Assembly: GCF_000196115.1 (NCBI RefSeq)
Contig: NC_005027.1
Location: 3,100,001 to 3,164,000, forward strand
Direction of reading: 5' to 3'
Source: Rhodopirellula baltica SH 1
Lineage (GTDB): Bacteria > Planctomycetota > Planctomycetia > Pirellulales > Pirellulaceae
DNA: 64,000 nt
The translations under genes were made by a program, and so were the position numbers. Shown piece by piece: positions 35,590-45,549 of this stretch (the first letter of the stretch is position 1; each line of letters begins with the position of its first letter). The notes beneath the pieces were generated by a model. The model did not search any database. It had not been told where the DNA came from and was given only the letters and a program-made list of their open reading frames with translations.

Positions 35590-36117
35590 ATGTTTGCTTT
35601 GGATGTCCTATCACGAATCATCCACGTCGGTACGGCGATCACTTTGGTCGGTGGGTCAGCGTTCATGCTGTTGGTGCTACTGCCCTCCGCCAAATTGATT
35701 TCCGAAGAGGCCCATCAAACACTGGCCCAAGCGGTGACTGGTCGCTGGAAACGCTTTATTCACGGTGGCATCCTGCTGTTTCTGCTCAGCGGATTTTACA
35801 ACTACATGCGTGCGATCCCCAATCACAAAGGCGATGGGCTGTACCACGGTTTGCTGGGTGTCAAAATGCTGCTCGCCTTCGCAATCTTCTTTCTCGCGTC
35901 GGCTTTGGTTGGCCGCAGCGCCGCTCTTAACGGCATCCGCGAAAATCGTGCAAAGTGGTTGAAGGTAATCGTTCTGCTCGCAGCGATTATCGTCGGCATT
36001 TCGGGCTTTGTAAAAGTTCGCGGGCCATCGGTATCCTCGGAAGAAGCAGTCGTTGTCGTTGCCGACGAAGCCGAATCGGACGAAGGATTGGAACCGCAAC
36101 CGGCGATCGCTGAGTGA
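35590..36117 (+). CDS. Four-helix membrane protein
   Basis: 175 residues from ATG 35590. Four transmembrane helices are visible (around HVGTAITLVGGSAFMLLVLL, FIHGGILLFLLSGFYNYM, LLGVKMLLAFAIFFLASALV and LKVIVLLAAIIVGISGFVKV), then an acidic C-terminal tail. Histidines in helices 1 and 2 and the layout recall small CopD/YndB-like membrane proteins, but I cannot assign it. The stop overlaps the GTG of the next transporter gene (GTGA), so the two are coupled. Confidence 0.7.
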   Translation: MFALDVLSRIIHVGTAITLVGGSAFMLLVLLPSAKLISEEAHQTLAQAVTGRWKRFIHGGILLFLLSGFYNYMRAIPNHKGDGLYHGLLGVKMLLAFAIFFLASALVGRSAALNGIRENRAKWLKVIVLLAAIIVGISGFVKVRGPSVSSEEAVVVVADEAESDEGLEPQPAIAE

Positions 36118-37451
36118 ATCGCCTACGCCAATGGCGCGACAATTTTTTTCGACCAGGAGAGATCCGGCTTTTGGCTTGGTCGACGGCATGGTTCTTTTGT
36201 TTGCTGGGTGGCTACTACCAGCTTCGGCCACTTCGCGAAACGGAAGCCTTCACCCGCGGAAGCGATGAGATTCCCTGGCTGTTCCTGGCTAGCTTCCTCA
36301 CCATGTTGGTTGCCTCTCCGATTTATGCGTCCGTCGCGAACCGCGGACGGGGCATGCGATTGGTCAGCCGTGTCTATCGATTCTTCGAACTGAACCTGCT
36401 GGTCTTCTTTTTCGCGATGCAAGTCAGCGACCCAGACATCGCCGCTTGGGTCGGCCGTGTCTACTTTGTCTGGTTGAGCGTCTTCAACCTGTTCGTCGTG
36501 TCATTGATGTGGAGCGTTTTTACGGATGCCTATCGCAGCGACCAAGCCAAGCGGTTGTTCGGGTTCATCTCAGCGGGCGGAACCATCGGCGGGATCGCCG
36601 GTTCTGCGTTCGCATCTTGGCTCTCGCAACAAGTCGACATCTCGTATGTGCTGATCGCAGGCATCATTGCATTGGAACTGTGCCAACAATGCGGCCGAGT
36701 TTTCGCGAAAACGTTGTCATCACAAAATGGGGCAAACGAGGCCGCTGAAAAACCGAGTGACGAAACCGCCGCACTGGCCTCGACGGAACAGACTGCCACA
36801 TCAAAAGAAAAGCACTCGATGTGGATTGGGATTCGGACCGTTTGGAAGTCGCCCTATTTGCTCGGGCTCTGTCTGTTCATGTTGGCGCTTCAAGCCTGCG
36901 CCACGACGGTCTATTGCGAACAGGCAGACTTCATTCGCGAAGCAAATTTGAACGAGGCCGATCGTTTCGCGTTGATATCCAAAATCAACCTTTGGGTACT
37001 GAGCCTCACGTTGGCGGTGCAACTGCTCGGCACCGCCGCGTTACTTCGTCGGCTCGGGATGGCAATCGTCTTGGGAGTTTTCCCGCTGATCTATGTGGTC
37101 GGTTTCGCTGGGTTGGCATTTTGGCCCAGCCTCCACTGGATTGTCGCTTTGGTGGTTGTCCATCGTGCGTCCAGCTACGCCGTGTTCGCGCCCGCGATTC
37201 AAATTCTGTACACCGTCGTGGATCGCCGCACGCTGTACCAAGCCAAGGGTTTTCTGGACACGGCCGTAGTTCGAGGCGGCGACGTGCTGTCAGCCCAACT
37301 ATTCGGGGTACTACGATTCAACGGTTTGAGTTTGACTGCGATCGCCGCAGGTTTCCTGCCGCTGGCGGTCCTGGCCGGATTGCTGGGGATGCGGATCGGT
37401 CGCCAGCAGTCCGAAATGCAGCAACGTGGGCGACCGGCCGGCCATGATTGA
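36114..37451 (+). CDS. MFS / nucleotide-transporter (Tlc)-like membrane protein
   Basis: 445 residues from GTG 36114, with about 12 hydrophobic helices. The N-terminal 'FFCLLGGYYQLRPLRETEAF' and 'LWSVFTDAYRSDQAKRLFGFISAGGTIGGIAGSAFA' (shown in part: AKRLFGFISAGGTIGGIAGS) resemble the ATP/ADP translocase (NTT/Tlc)-like branch of the major facilitator superfamily found in free-living bacteria. A charged cytoplasmic loop of about 40 residues rich in Glu/Ala/Thr splits the two halves. The substrate is unknown; true nucleotide exchange is not implied. It is translationally coupled to the preceding membrane protein. Confidence 0.75.
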   Translation: MNRLRQWRDNFFRPGEIRLLAWSTAWFFCLLGGYYQLRPLRETEAFTRGSDEIPWLFLASFLTMLVASPIYASVANRGRGMRLVSRVYRFFELNLLVFFFAMQVSDPDIAAWVGRVYFVWLSVFNLFVVSLMWSVFTDAYRSDQAKRLFGFISAGGTIGGIAGSAFASWLSQQVDISYVLIAGIIALELCQQCGRVFAKTLSSQNGANEAAEKPSDETAALASTEQTATSKEKHSMWIGIRTVWKSPYLLGLCLFMLALQACATTVYCEQADFIREANLNEADRFALISKINLWVLSLTLAVQLLGTAALLRRLGMAIVLGVFPLIYVVGFAGLAFWPSLHWIVALVVVHRASSYAVFAPAIQILYTVVDRRTLYQAKGFLDTAVVRGGDVLSAQLFGVLRFNGLSLTAIAAGFLPLAVLAGLLGMRIGRQQSEMQQRGRPAGHD

Positions 37452-37518
37452 CCCGCTCGTTGGCCATTCGTAGACTTGACGGGTTTCCGACCAGCAATTC
37501 TCGACGAAATTCGCCCAC

Positions 37519-37552
37519 GCCGGCCAGCAATCGCTCGCCGGCATCTTTTTTT
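37519..37552 (+). terminator. GC hairpin followed by T run
   Basis: GCCGGC at 37519-37524 and again at 37537-37542 can pair across a 12-base loop and is followed by ATC and seven T. It lies between the transporter gene and argB. The stem is short, so this is a moderate candidate. Confidence 0.45.
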
Positions 37553-37622
37553 CGTCGATCTTTTCCGTCATTGATCTCTTCCGCCAACCTTTTTCTACGT
37601 CCAACAGGGACACCCGCCGCTC

Positions 37623-38486
37623 ATGGACCAAGCGATTGCGAAAGCCGACACTCTCATCGAAGCGATGGGTTGGATCCGCCGTTTTCGAGGCAAAACGACC
37701 GTCATCAAACTCGGCGGCAGCCTGCTTGAGGACCGAGAAGCCCTGCAGCACTTGCTGTTGGATGTGATCTTCATGGAAACAGTTGGACTGAGGCCGGTCG
37801 TGGTTCACGGCGGTGGCAAAGCGATCACGGAAGCGATGGCCAAAGCCGGTATCGAAGCCCAATTCATTCGAGGGCGACGCGTTACCGACGAGAAATCGTT
37901 GGAGGTCGTCGAACAGGTTCTCGCGGGAGAACTGAATGTCGAGTTGACCGAAATGATGGAACGGTTTGGTGGTCGCGCAGTCAACTTGTCGCCCCGCACC
38001 ACTTGCGTTCTGAAGGGCAAGAAACTGATCGATCCCGAAGGCGATGACCTTGGCTTCGTTGGTGAAGTGACGGAGGTTGATCGCGACGTGATTGAAAGCT
38101 TGGCATACACCGATCAAGTCGCCGTGATTCCTTCTTTGTGCACCGACGACAAAGGACAACTTTACAACGTCAATGCGGACACCGCCGCAATGGCGGTCGC
38201 TCAATCATTAGGAGCGGATAAACTGGTGTTCCTGTCGGACGTCAACGGCGTTCGCCGAGATCCCGAAGATCCCGCGACGATCATTCCCGCGTTGTCAGCC
38301 GAGGAAGCTCGCCAATTGATTGCCGATGGTGTGATCAAATCCGGCATGATCCCGAAGGTCGAAGCCTGTTTGGAAACACTCGGTCGTGGCGTTCAGAAAG
38401 TTCACATCATTGATGGACGATTGCGTCACTCATTGCTGCTCGAAATCTTCACCACCGACGGTGTGGGTACGGAGATCCACCAGTGA
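37623..38486 (+). CDS. argB: Acetylglutamate kinase
   Basis: 287 residues, the usual length. '[17 protein letters not shown]' near residue 27 is the N-terminal amino-acid-kinase motif, '[17 protein letters not shown]' the phosphate-binding loop, and '[19 protein letters not shown]' and '[14 protein letters not shown]' the C-terminal landmarks. It phosphorylates N-acetylglutamate, the second step of arginine synthesis. It is the first of three genes (argB, an argD-like gene, argF), each overlapping the next by a few bases. Confidence 0.95.
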
Positions 38487-40003
38487 ACGCGTCCGGCAAC
38501 GGCAATGCACCTCGCGGCGACAACTGGATCGATGCGATTGCGGGACGGCTCTCTCCCACCGGCGAGAACTCGTTCCGAGATGCACTGCGTCAATTCGCGG
38601 ATCAACCTGAGTGGTGCGGTGATGCCGGCCTGCGATCGAAGATCACGGAGCAACTTCGCACGCTGACCAATGCGGACACTTCGACGCTCGCGGATTGCAT
38701 TCCGACTTCTTCGCGAGACCAAGCACTCGAACATGCTTTGATCGCAGCCCGTCGACATCATCAGTCGCTCCATGATTCGGATGATGCGGCCGGCGACAAC
38801 GCTTCGTCGTCAAAGTGTCTTTGCTTGGTTGGCAGCGATCACGGACGCAGCGTCCTTGCCAGAATGGCGAGCGGGAAACCAACGCTGCGAGGCAACGAAT
38901 GGCCTCTCTTGCCGGGCTTTGTGCACGCGTCGGCGGATCGCTTCGTTGACCGAATCGACTCTTCAACCGCAGTTGCGCTGGTTTCTCCGGTGGACTTCAG
39001 CGGAGTCGGCCAACCATTGACCGCTGATTGGTGGGCTCGCTGCCGTCAAAGATGCGATGAAACAGGCACTCTGTTGATCATCGATCACGGTGACACTCCC
39101 GCAGCCGGGAACGGTTATCTCTTTGCTCACGAAATGGTCGCCGGCATCTCCGCCGACGCGGTGATCCTTTCGGCCGGATTGGTCGGCGAGCTTCCCGGCG
39201 GCTTGTTGGTTCTATCGGAATCACTTGCCTCTCATCTCGACGAATCCGCTCAGTCCAGTGACTTGGTCGGCCACCTCGTTTCCGCCGCATTGTCGACGCT
39301 GATCGAAACGGATGCCCTCGCCACAGAATCAGACGCGTTTGCAATCGCGCTTGCTGAACGAATTGCCACCCGCGGATGCGTCAGAGACCTGCACGCTTGT
39401 GGGCATACGGTGATCCTAGAATTGGACGTCGAGTCCCAGGCATGGATCGAACAATCCGCGGCCGAACAAATGCACGCCCATGTTTGCAGCGACCATTCGG
39501 TGCTGTTCCAGCCTCCACTGTTGATGACGAGCGAACATCAAGAAGCCCTGATCGACCGAATCGATGCGGTGCTGGCGGGGTTGGAAGGAACTCAAGAGTT
39601 AACGGAAGCAGCGGCCCCAGAAGCAACGGCCCCGGCGGCAACGGCCCCGGCGGCAACCGACTCGGAGGCGACCGACTTGGATGCGGAGACAGAACCCGCG
39701 GACGAAGTCCACACCAACGATTTGCCAATAGACAGCTCGCTTGATGCGGATATCGATGAAGCCGCATCTGCGGAAGATTCGGACGAAGAGCTGGATGACT
39801 ACGAAGACGATGACGATGAGGCAATCGAAGAGGACGAACTCGACGACATGGCCGATGAAGAATTGGCTGAGGAAGAAGAAACGGATGACGAATTCGTAGG
39901 CGGCGATGAAGACGAAGAGCACGAAACCGAACAAGAAGAAACTGAACTGGAAAGCAACGAACTGGACGAGTTCGAATCCAACGAGGAAACGGAGAAACTT
40001 TGA
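38483..40003 (+). CDS. Degenerate acetylornithine-aminotransferase-like protein without PLP lysine, acidic tail
   Basis: 506 residues from a GTG overlapping the argB stop (GTGA). Residues about 190-365 align by eye with the C-terminal part of class III aminotransferases: '[21 protein letters not shown]' (split: [17 protein letters not shown]) corresponds to DEVQTGMGRTGKLFAYE, and '[18 protein letters not shown]' to DIVTLAKALGGGLPIGA. At the Schiff-base lysine the residue is A231, and the DE-Q pair reads D201-H202 and D204. Residues about 370-506 form a tail made largely of Asp, Glu, Ala and Thr. It occupies the argD position between argB and argF. I infer an inactive or repurposed paralogue; it could stabilise or regulate its neighbours. 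Confidence 0.75.
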
Positions 40004-40941
40004 TGCGACACTTGCTCACACTCTTTGATCTGACCCCGCAAGAATTGCGTCAGATTTTGGCAACCGCACAAACCCTCAAAGCCAAATTGAAACAGGGCGA
40101 ACGGCCCGCCATTTTGGAACGCTACACGCTCGCGTTGTTGTTTGAAAAACCAAGCTTGCGAACCCGGGTCAGCTTTGAAACCGGCATGAATCACCTCGGT
40201 GGCAGCAGTTTATTTCTGGGCGACGACGTCGGCTGGGGCAAACGTGAATCACCGTCGGACTTCACCCGCGTGTTGGGGCAATTCGTTGACGCGGTCGCGT
40301 GCCGCGCCAAATCGCACGAGCGTGTGGAACAATTGGCCGAATACAATGCCGTTCCGATCATCAACAGCCTCACGGATCTCTGTCATCCCTGCCAAGCGAT
40401 CGCTGATGTGCTGACGTTGCTGGAGAATTTTGGCGAAGTCAAAGGTCGCCACATGGTATTCGTTGGCGACGGCAACAACGTTTCGCGTTCACTCGCTCTC
40501 GCTTGTGCCATGCTGAACATTCAGTTCACGCTCGCGCGCCCGGACGGATACGAACTGGACCAACCATGGCTCGATCGGATCCTTGCGAAATATCCGAACG
40601 CGAAAATGAACCAAACGGCCGACCCGATCGCTGCGGTTCAAAGTGCCGATGCGATCTACACTGACGTTTGGACCAGCATGGGGCAGGAAGCGGAATCCAT
40701 CGCTCGTCGGGCCGCCTTCAAGAATTTCCAAGTCAATGAACAGCTACTCGAGGCGGCCCCAAAGACCGCTCGAGTGCTGCATTGCTTGCCCGCCGTGCGA
40801 GGCGAGGAGATCACCGACGCGGTCATGGATGGCCCACAAAGCGACGTGATCGAACAGGCGGGCAATCGAATGCACGCCCAAAAGGCCCTGATGATTCAGC
40901 TGCTGCGACCCGAGTGGATCGCAGAAAATATCCGCGTCTGA
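40003..40941 (+). CDS. argF: Ornithine carbamoyltransferase
   Basis: 312 residues from ATG 40003, whose A is the last base of the preceding TGA. The carbamoyl-phosphate motif reads SLRTR (usually STRTR) in '[16 protein letters not shown]'. '[21 protein letters not shown]', '[19 protein letters not shown]' and the catalytic '[19 protein letters not shown]' are all present. It makes citrulline from ornithine and carbamoyl phosphate. The acetylornithine-specific paralogue is less likely from these motifs but not excluded. Confidence 0.92.
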
Positions 40942-40969
40942 TCGCCAAAACCGTTCAGCCGACCAATGT

Positions 40970-41536
40970 TTAGCGTCGAGCGAATTGCAATTCGCTCGAA
41001 ACGAACGGGTTGGTTTGAACTTCACCGGGAGTGAACCCAGCCGAACTCGCAACCAATGTGGTGGCGGCTTCGGATTCACCTGATGGTTCGCTTGTTTGCT
41101 CAGCCCCTGATTTCGACTTCGTTACCAAATGCGGCGACGATTCACCCGCTTTGCAGATGTAAGGATTCGAAACGGGTCCGACATAACCGCGACGCTGATT
41201 GATCGGAGCCACTTGGCTGTGATAACCAGCTCCGGGACTGACAACCGGTGGCGACGCAAACGGACTGATACCGTAGGGACGGTAGTGACGCGTGCCGTAG
41301 TAGACCGGTGGATTGGTCGCGAAATACGGTGGGTTTGGAATGTTGGATCGATACACCGATCCGTACGGCTGATAGAAACCGTATGGCTGAAACCCGAATG
41401 CATAGGGTGATTGAGCGGATGCTTCATCGGAGCAGGCCACGCATCCAGCCAGAACGGCGACGCCCAAGAAAATGCGTTGAATCGATCGCTTCAAGCGACT
41501 CGAACCTCGCGAAAAGGCAAATTTCTGAGACAACAT
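40970..41536 (-). CDS. Exported Tyr/Pro-rich hypothetical protein
   Basis: 188 residues from ATG 41536. A signal segment (IFLGVAVLAGCVACSDEASA) contains two cysteines, so it could be a lipoprotein. The next 90 residues are rich in Tyr, Pro, Phe and Gly with short repeats (PYAFGFQPYGFYQPYGSVY, RHYRPYGISPF). The C-terminal part is Ser/Glu/Thr-rich. I do not recognise the family. Tyr/Pro-rich exported proteins of this kind are often surface-associated. It is convergent with argF. Confidence 0.55.
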   Translation of the reverse strand: MLSQKFAFSRGSSRLKRSIQRIFLGVAVLAGCVACSDEASAQSPYAFGFQPYGFYQPYGSVYRSNIPNPPYFATNPPVYYGTRHYRPYGISPFASPPVVSPGAGYHSQVAPINQRRGYVGPVSNPYICKAGESSPHLVTKSKSGAEQTSEPSGESEAATTLVASSAGFTPGEVQTNPFVSSELQFARR

Positions 41537-41888
41537 AGCTGGCTCGCTTTCTCTCATTGAAAGAGGTGTGGTTGGATCAATTGGCAAATGTCGATCGTGA
41601 GCACCCCCGTGCACATTCCACCGTAGTCACCCTGCCAACCGTTGCAATCCAAACCACCGGCCCGAAGCCGAATAATTCCTCGAATCTGATCCAGATTTTC
41701 CCCGCACGTTGCCATTTCGTTGCGAGGAGTGATAAACGTTCACCAAAGGAACGCTCGGGAAATCGGCGAGCCTTGCCTGTTGCCGGATTTCCTTCGGTGG
41801 GTGTCAGCGGGTTGGAGGTGCCTGACACGGATGCCCTGCTTGTTACTAAGCTGTTCTTGAAAGCCTCCCAACCACACCGACCCCGCCG
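41537..41888. other. Divergent intergenic region
   Basis: 352 bp between the divergent Tyr/Pro-rich gene and the glycosyltransferase. A 7-bp inverted repeat (GTGTCAG / CTGACAC) spans 41798-41827. No T run follows it, so I do not call a terminator. Promoters are expected but not resolved. Confidence 0.4.
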
Positions 41889-43013
41889 ATGAAAATGAAA
41901 ATTGCCTGCGTGATTCATTCGCTTGACGGGGGTGGCGCCGAACGCGTGATGGCCGGGCTTGCTTCACGCTTGGCAGACCGCGAGCACTCCGTCACGCTGA
42001 TCACGCTGGACGATGGCAAACACGATCGACACGAAGTTGACCCTCGCGTCTCGCGTCTTTCCATCGACGTCTTGTCGACGCCTGGAAACACCGTTTCGCT
42101 CTGGTCCCGAACCCTTCGCCTTCGTTCCACCATCGCGTCTGGAAACTTCGATGTGGTGCTCTCGTTCTGCGACGCCACCAATTGGCTGACATTGTTGGCA
42201 ACGAGAGGTCTCGGTGTACCGGTGGTGGTCAGTGAACGAAGCGATCCCAAACATCAATCGCTCGGCCGAGCCCGCGAGTTTCTTCGCCGTCAACTTTACC
42301 CCAAGGCGTACCGCGTCGTGTGCTTGAGCGATGATGTCGCGGTGACGCTGCAATCACAAACACGTTGCCATACGCTCGTCATTCCGTCCGCCATTGAGGT
42401 GCCCAAGGAATTCCGAACAAGACTCAAACCAATCACTGAAAGACAATCCGATCCCGGTCAGGCAAAATGCCATCTCGTCGCGGTTGGAAGACTCGAACGT
42501 GAAAAGGGTTTTGATCGCCTGATTCGCAGCTTAGGCGATTTACCAGACGATGCACCGGACTGGGAACTCACGATTCATGGCGAAGGCAGCCAGCGAGATC
42601 ATTTGGAATCGCTCGCTAGCAAATTGAACCTCGCTTCGCGGGTCAAGTTTCCAGGTTGGACGCGTCCGATTTGGCCTGTCTACCAATCTGCGGATTGTTT
42701 TGTTCTACCCAGTCGCTATGAAGGATTCCCATCCGCCTTGCTCGAAGCCATGGCTTGCTCGACCGCTGTTTTGACCGTGGACGCTGGCGGTGCGGTTCGA
42801 GAGATCATCGACCACGGACGTAACGGTTGGCTTGTCACCAACGATGACGCTGCGTTGCGAGCCGGACTGCTTCATTGCCTGACGTCAACCGAACTGCGGG
42901 AACGTTTCGCGGCCCAAGCGGGCGAAGTGACGGACCGCTATGGTTGGCCTGCCATGGTGGATGCTTACGAAGCGTGCCTGCAAGATGCCTGCAAGCAGCA
43001 GCGTCGCGATTGA
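41889..43013 (+). CDS. Family 4 (GT-B) glycosyltransferase
   Basis: 374 residues. The N terminus 'KIACVIHSLDGGGAERVMAGLA' is the classic GT4 acceptor-domain start. The C-terminal donor-binding domain has 'VAVGRLEREKGFDRLIRSL' and the E-x7-E region 'SRYEGFPSALLEAMACSTAVL' with 'GGAVREIIDHGRNGWLV'. It probably transfers a sugar from a nucleotide donor to a lipid or polysaccharide acceptor at the inner membrane. It is isolated from other polysaccharide genes in this window. Confidence 0.9.
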   Translation: MKMKIACVIHSLDGGGAERVMAGLASRLADREHSVTLITLDDGKHDRHEVDPRVSRLSIDVLSTPGNTVSLWSRTLRLRSTIASGNFDVVLSFCDATNWLTLLATRGLGVPVVVSERSDPKHQSLGRAREFLRRQLYPKAYRVVCLSDDVAVTLQSQTRCHTLVIPSAIEVPKEFRTRLKPITERQSDPGQAKCHLVAVGRLEREKGFDRLIRSLGDLPDDAPDWELTIHGEGSQRDHLESLASKLNLASRVKFPGWTRPIWPVYQSADCFVLPSRYEGFPSALLEAMACSTAVLTVDAGGAVREIIDHGRNGWLVTNDDAALRAGLLHCLTSTELRERFAAQAGEVTDRYGWPAMVDAYEACLQDACKQQRRD

Positions 43014-43274
43014 TTCGTCTGACAATGCAACGGGTGTGAATCGCACCCGCGACAGCGCCATCGATCGGATCCTTTTCTACGCGGTTAAACTGCCAACAAA
43101 TGCAAAAACCGGTGGTCCATTCACGCTGGTAGGCAGTGCGATCCATTGCGGCTGTGACGCACGTGAGAAAATGTTGCATTGCACCTGGCTGAAATTCGCA
43201 CGCCTATCCCTCTTTGCCAAAGGGTGTGGCACAATGAGGTCGCTGATCTTCTCATTCGAAATGGAGTTATTCAG

Positions 43275-44207
43275 ATGAGCAAACCGTCTGATGCGCTGGA
43301 ACTGAAACCCATCGCTGGCGTCGTCCAGGATCCCAATGAAGTCCCTGTCGTCGTGCACAGCGACGTCAAAGGTGCGATCGAGGACATGACGTTCTTGCAA
43401 AAGTCATTGCTCTTCGCCGAGTTGGCAATGGTCGCCTACAACGATGAGCGAGAAGCCACCGTCGCCGCAGCCATGGTTGGCTTTTCCGACGTCACATTCT
43501 TTGATCACGACGGTTCTCAAGCTTACCGGTTTCGCAACGACCACGATTGCGTGATTGCGTGCCGCGGAACCGAACCGAACGAATGGAATGACATTCGTGC
43601 GGACGCCAATGCAGCATCGGTTTTGGCTGAGACGGCAGGGAAAGTCCACCGCGGTTTCAAAACCGAAGTTGACGATCTATGGCCGATGCTGGAAACCGCT
43701 TTGGTTGGCAACGAACAACCCGTGTGGTTCTGTGGACATTCGCTCGGTGGCGCGATGGCCACCATTTGTGCCGGGCGGTGTTACTTGTCTCACATTAAAT
43801 CCGTGCCACGCGGGTTGTTCACCTACGGAAGCCCTCGGGTGGGTGATAAACGCTACATCAACTACGTCGAATTGCCCCATTACCGCTACGTCAACAACAA
43901 CGACATTGTGACACGAGTCCCACCCGCGTGGATGGGATATCGGCACTGCGGAACCGAGGTCTACATCAATCGAAACGGACGAATCGGCCACCTTGGAATG
44001 ATTCGAAAACGACGCGACCGCTGGCACGGATTTCTGCGAGGGCTCAAGCGTTTTCGGGTGGATCACTTCAGCGATCACCCGCTGCACAATTACATCGACC
44101 CCATCTTGGAAGCCGTCCGAAAAGAACAGGATGCAATGGGGCGTGGCGAAAGCGCCGTCGATGCTTCAGACTTGACGGGACAAGATCCCAAAACCGAAGC
44201 CTCCTGA
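43275..44207 (+). CDS. Class 3 lipase-family protein
   Basis: 310 residues from ATG 43275 (GGAG about 11 bases upstream). The lipase_3 domain has '[20 protein letters not shown]', the nucleophile elbow '[17 protein letters not shown]' with Ser in GHSLGG, '[18 protein letters not shown]' and '[15 protein letters not shown]', giving a likely Ser-Asp-His triad with the His in '[11 protein letters not shown]'. No signal peptide is evident, so it may act inside the cell. It ends 10 bp before the MoxR-type ATPase gene. Confidence 0.88.
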   Translation: MSKPSDALELKPIAGVVQDPNEVPVVVHSDVKGAIEDMTFLQKSLLFAELAMVAYNDEREATVAAAMVGFSDVTFFDHDGSQAYRFRNDHDCVIACRGTEPNEWNDIRADANAASVLAETAGKVHRGFKTEVDDLWPMLETALVGNEQPVWFCGHSLGGAMATICAGRCYLSHIKSVPRGLFTYGSPRVGDKRYINYVELPHYRYVNNNDIVTRVPPAWMGYRHCGTEVYINRNGRIGHLGMIRKRRDRWHGFLRGLKRFRVDHFSDHPLHNYIDPILEAVRKEQDAMGRGESAVDASDLTGQDPKTEAS

Positions 44208-44217
44208 CGGACACTCC

Positions 44218-45246
44218 ATGAATTCGCCCTCGCCGAATCCATCTGAAGATCGCCCCTCGAAACACTCTCAGTCGGATCGCTTTGCTCGCGAACCGGAAGT
44301 GGTCCAAATTGGTGGCGTTGAACTCAAACTCGCTCATCCGTACGAGGCCGCGGGTGATTGGATTGGCCAAAATGAATTGCTGATGCAATTGCTGGCCTGC
44401 TGGCTGACGGTGGACGAAACCGACATCCCCCTGACGCCTCGGTTGATTGGCTCGCCGGGCGTTGGCAAAACGCAACTCGCGATTGCCGCGACCAAACGTC
44501 AGGGTCTGCCGTTGTATATCTACCAATGCACCGCCGACACTCGACCGGAAGACTTGCTCATCACCCCCGTGCTCAGTCGCGGTGGTGAGATTGCCTACCA
44601 CGCCTCGCCGTTGGTCAGTGCGATGATCACCGGCGGCGTCTGCATCTTGGATGAGGGCAACCGGATGAACGAAAAGTCCTGGGCCTCGCTGGCACCGCTT
44701 TTCGACACTCGCCGTTATGTGGAATCCATCGTCGCCGGAATCACCATCCCTGCGTCACCCGAATTCCGTTCGGCCGTGACGATGAACCAAGACGAGTCGA
44801 CGTTTGAAATCCCCGATTACATCCTCAGTCGGCTGCAGCCAACACTGCAGGTTGGTTTTCCCAACAAGCAAGACGAGATGGCCATCCTGCAGTACCACCT
44901 GCCGTTTGCCGAACCAGAGATGCTGGCGCTGACCGTTGATTTCCTACAGCGATCCCACGAGTTGAAACTCGATTTTTCACCCCGAGACGGAATCAACCTG
45001 CTCCGATTCGCGATCAAGCGAATGAAGCAAAACCCGTCGCACCCGGTCGCTCACGATGCCGCCTGGCAGGAAGCTCTCGAGAAATGCCTGGGTGACGAAG
45101 CGGTTGATCTAGAATCACTCGCCGAGCGCCGCAAACGCACCCTCGGTGGCGACGCGGTCCCGCTAGGACTGGCGGATCTCTTTTTCGATTCCGACGATCC
45201 GTTGCATCCCGACCGCGAAGACGATGACGACGACGATCTCATCTGA
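44218..45246 (+). CDS. MoxR-like AAA+ ATPase
   Basis: 342 residues. Walker A is '[14 protein letters not shown]', Walker B '[17 protein letters not shown]', and sensor-like segments '[20 protein letters not shown]' and '[14 protein letters not shown]' follow. The C terminus is an acidic run ([12 protein letters not shown]). The AAA_5/MoxR group acts as chaperone ATPases, often with VWA-domain partners; none is encoded next to it. It probably shares a transcript with the lipase gene 10 bp upstream. Confidence 0.85.
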   Translation: MNSPSPNPSEDRPSKHSQSDRFAREPEVVQIGGVELKLAHPYEAAGDWIGQNELLMQLLACWLTVDETDIPLTPRLIGSPGVGKTQLAIAATKRQGLPLYIYQCTADTRPEDLLITPVLSRGGEIAYHASPLVSAMITGGVCILDEGNRMNEKSWASLAPLFDTRRYVESIVAGITIPASPEFRSAVTMNQDESTFEIPDYILSRLQPTLQVGFPNKQDEMAILQYHLPFAEPEMLALTVDFLQRSHELKLDFSPRDGINLLRFAIKRMKQNPSHPVAHDAAWQEALEKCLGDEAVDLESLAERRKRTLGGDAVPLGLADLFFDSDDPLHPDREDDDDDDLI

Positions 45247-45289
45247 CCCCGCCTGATCGCCATCGCCGCGGACGGGGCCATCGTGGGTC

Positions 45290-45405
45290 AATTGCAAAGT
45301 GCAAATTTCTCAATGCAAATTGCAAAGTGACTTCGGTCTATCAAGTCACCTGATTTCACCGGTCCCCAATCGCCAATTTGCAATGTCCATTTTGCAATTT
45401 GCAAT
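45290..45405. repeat. Intergenic inverted repeat built from TTTGCAAT units
   Basis: The left arm (45290-45328) contains AATGCAAATTGCAAAGTG and related units; the right arm (45372-45405) contains CAATTTGCAATG and ATTTTGCAATTTGCAAT, the reverse complement with a few mismatches. The arms are separated by about 43 bp. The AT-rich repetitive composition differs from the surroundings. It lies in the 303-bp gap between the MoxR and rpiB genes and argues against the longer rpiB start. Confidence 0.7.
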
Positions 45406-45549
45406 CCAGCCCTGCCTCGCCGCGTGCCCTCAACCCGCCCCAACCAGTTGGATCCCAAGCCCAGGTTACGAATCGACGCCGAAAGACTATCTTGTGGCGT
45501 CTTCTTGGCATCTCTTTTTTGGCTCGTTCTTTCGTCGGTACCTGGTCCT

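Noticed and set aside
39600..39960. Acidic repeat at the end of the ArgD-like gene as a frameshift artefact
   Set aside because: The frame stays open through to the exact 1-base overlap with argF, and the Glu/Asp composition is consistent over 135 codons, so it is read as genuine coding.
41798..41827. Inverted repeat GTGTCAG/CTGACAC as a terminator
   Set aside because: Short stem, no T run and a position between divergent genes do not fit a terminator.
45424..45549. N-terminal extension of rpiB
   Set aside because: The extension follows directly from the intergenic repeat and lies outside the family's conserved start; ATG 45550 gives the normal protein.
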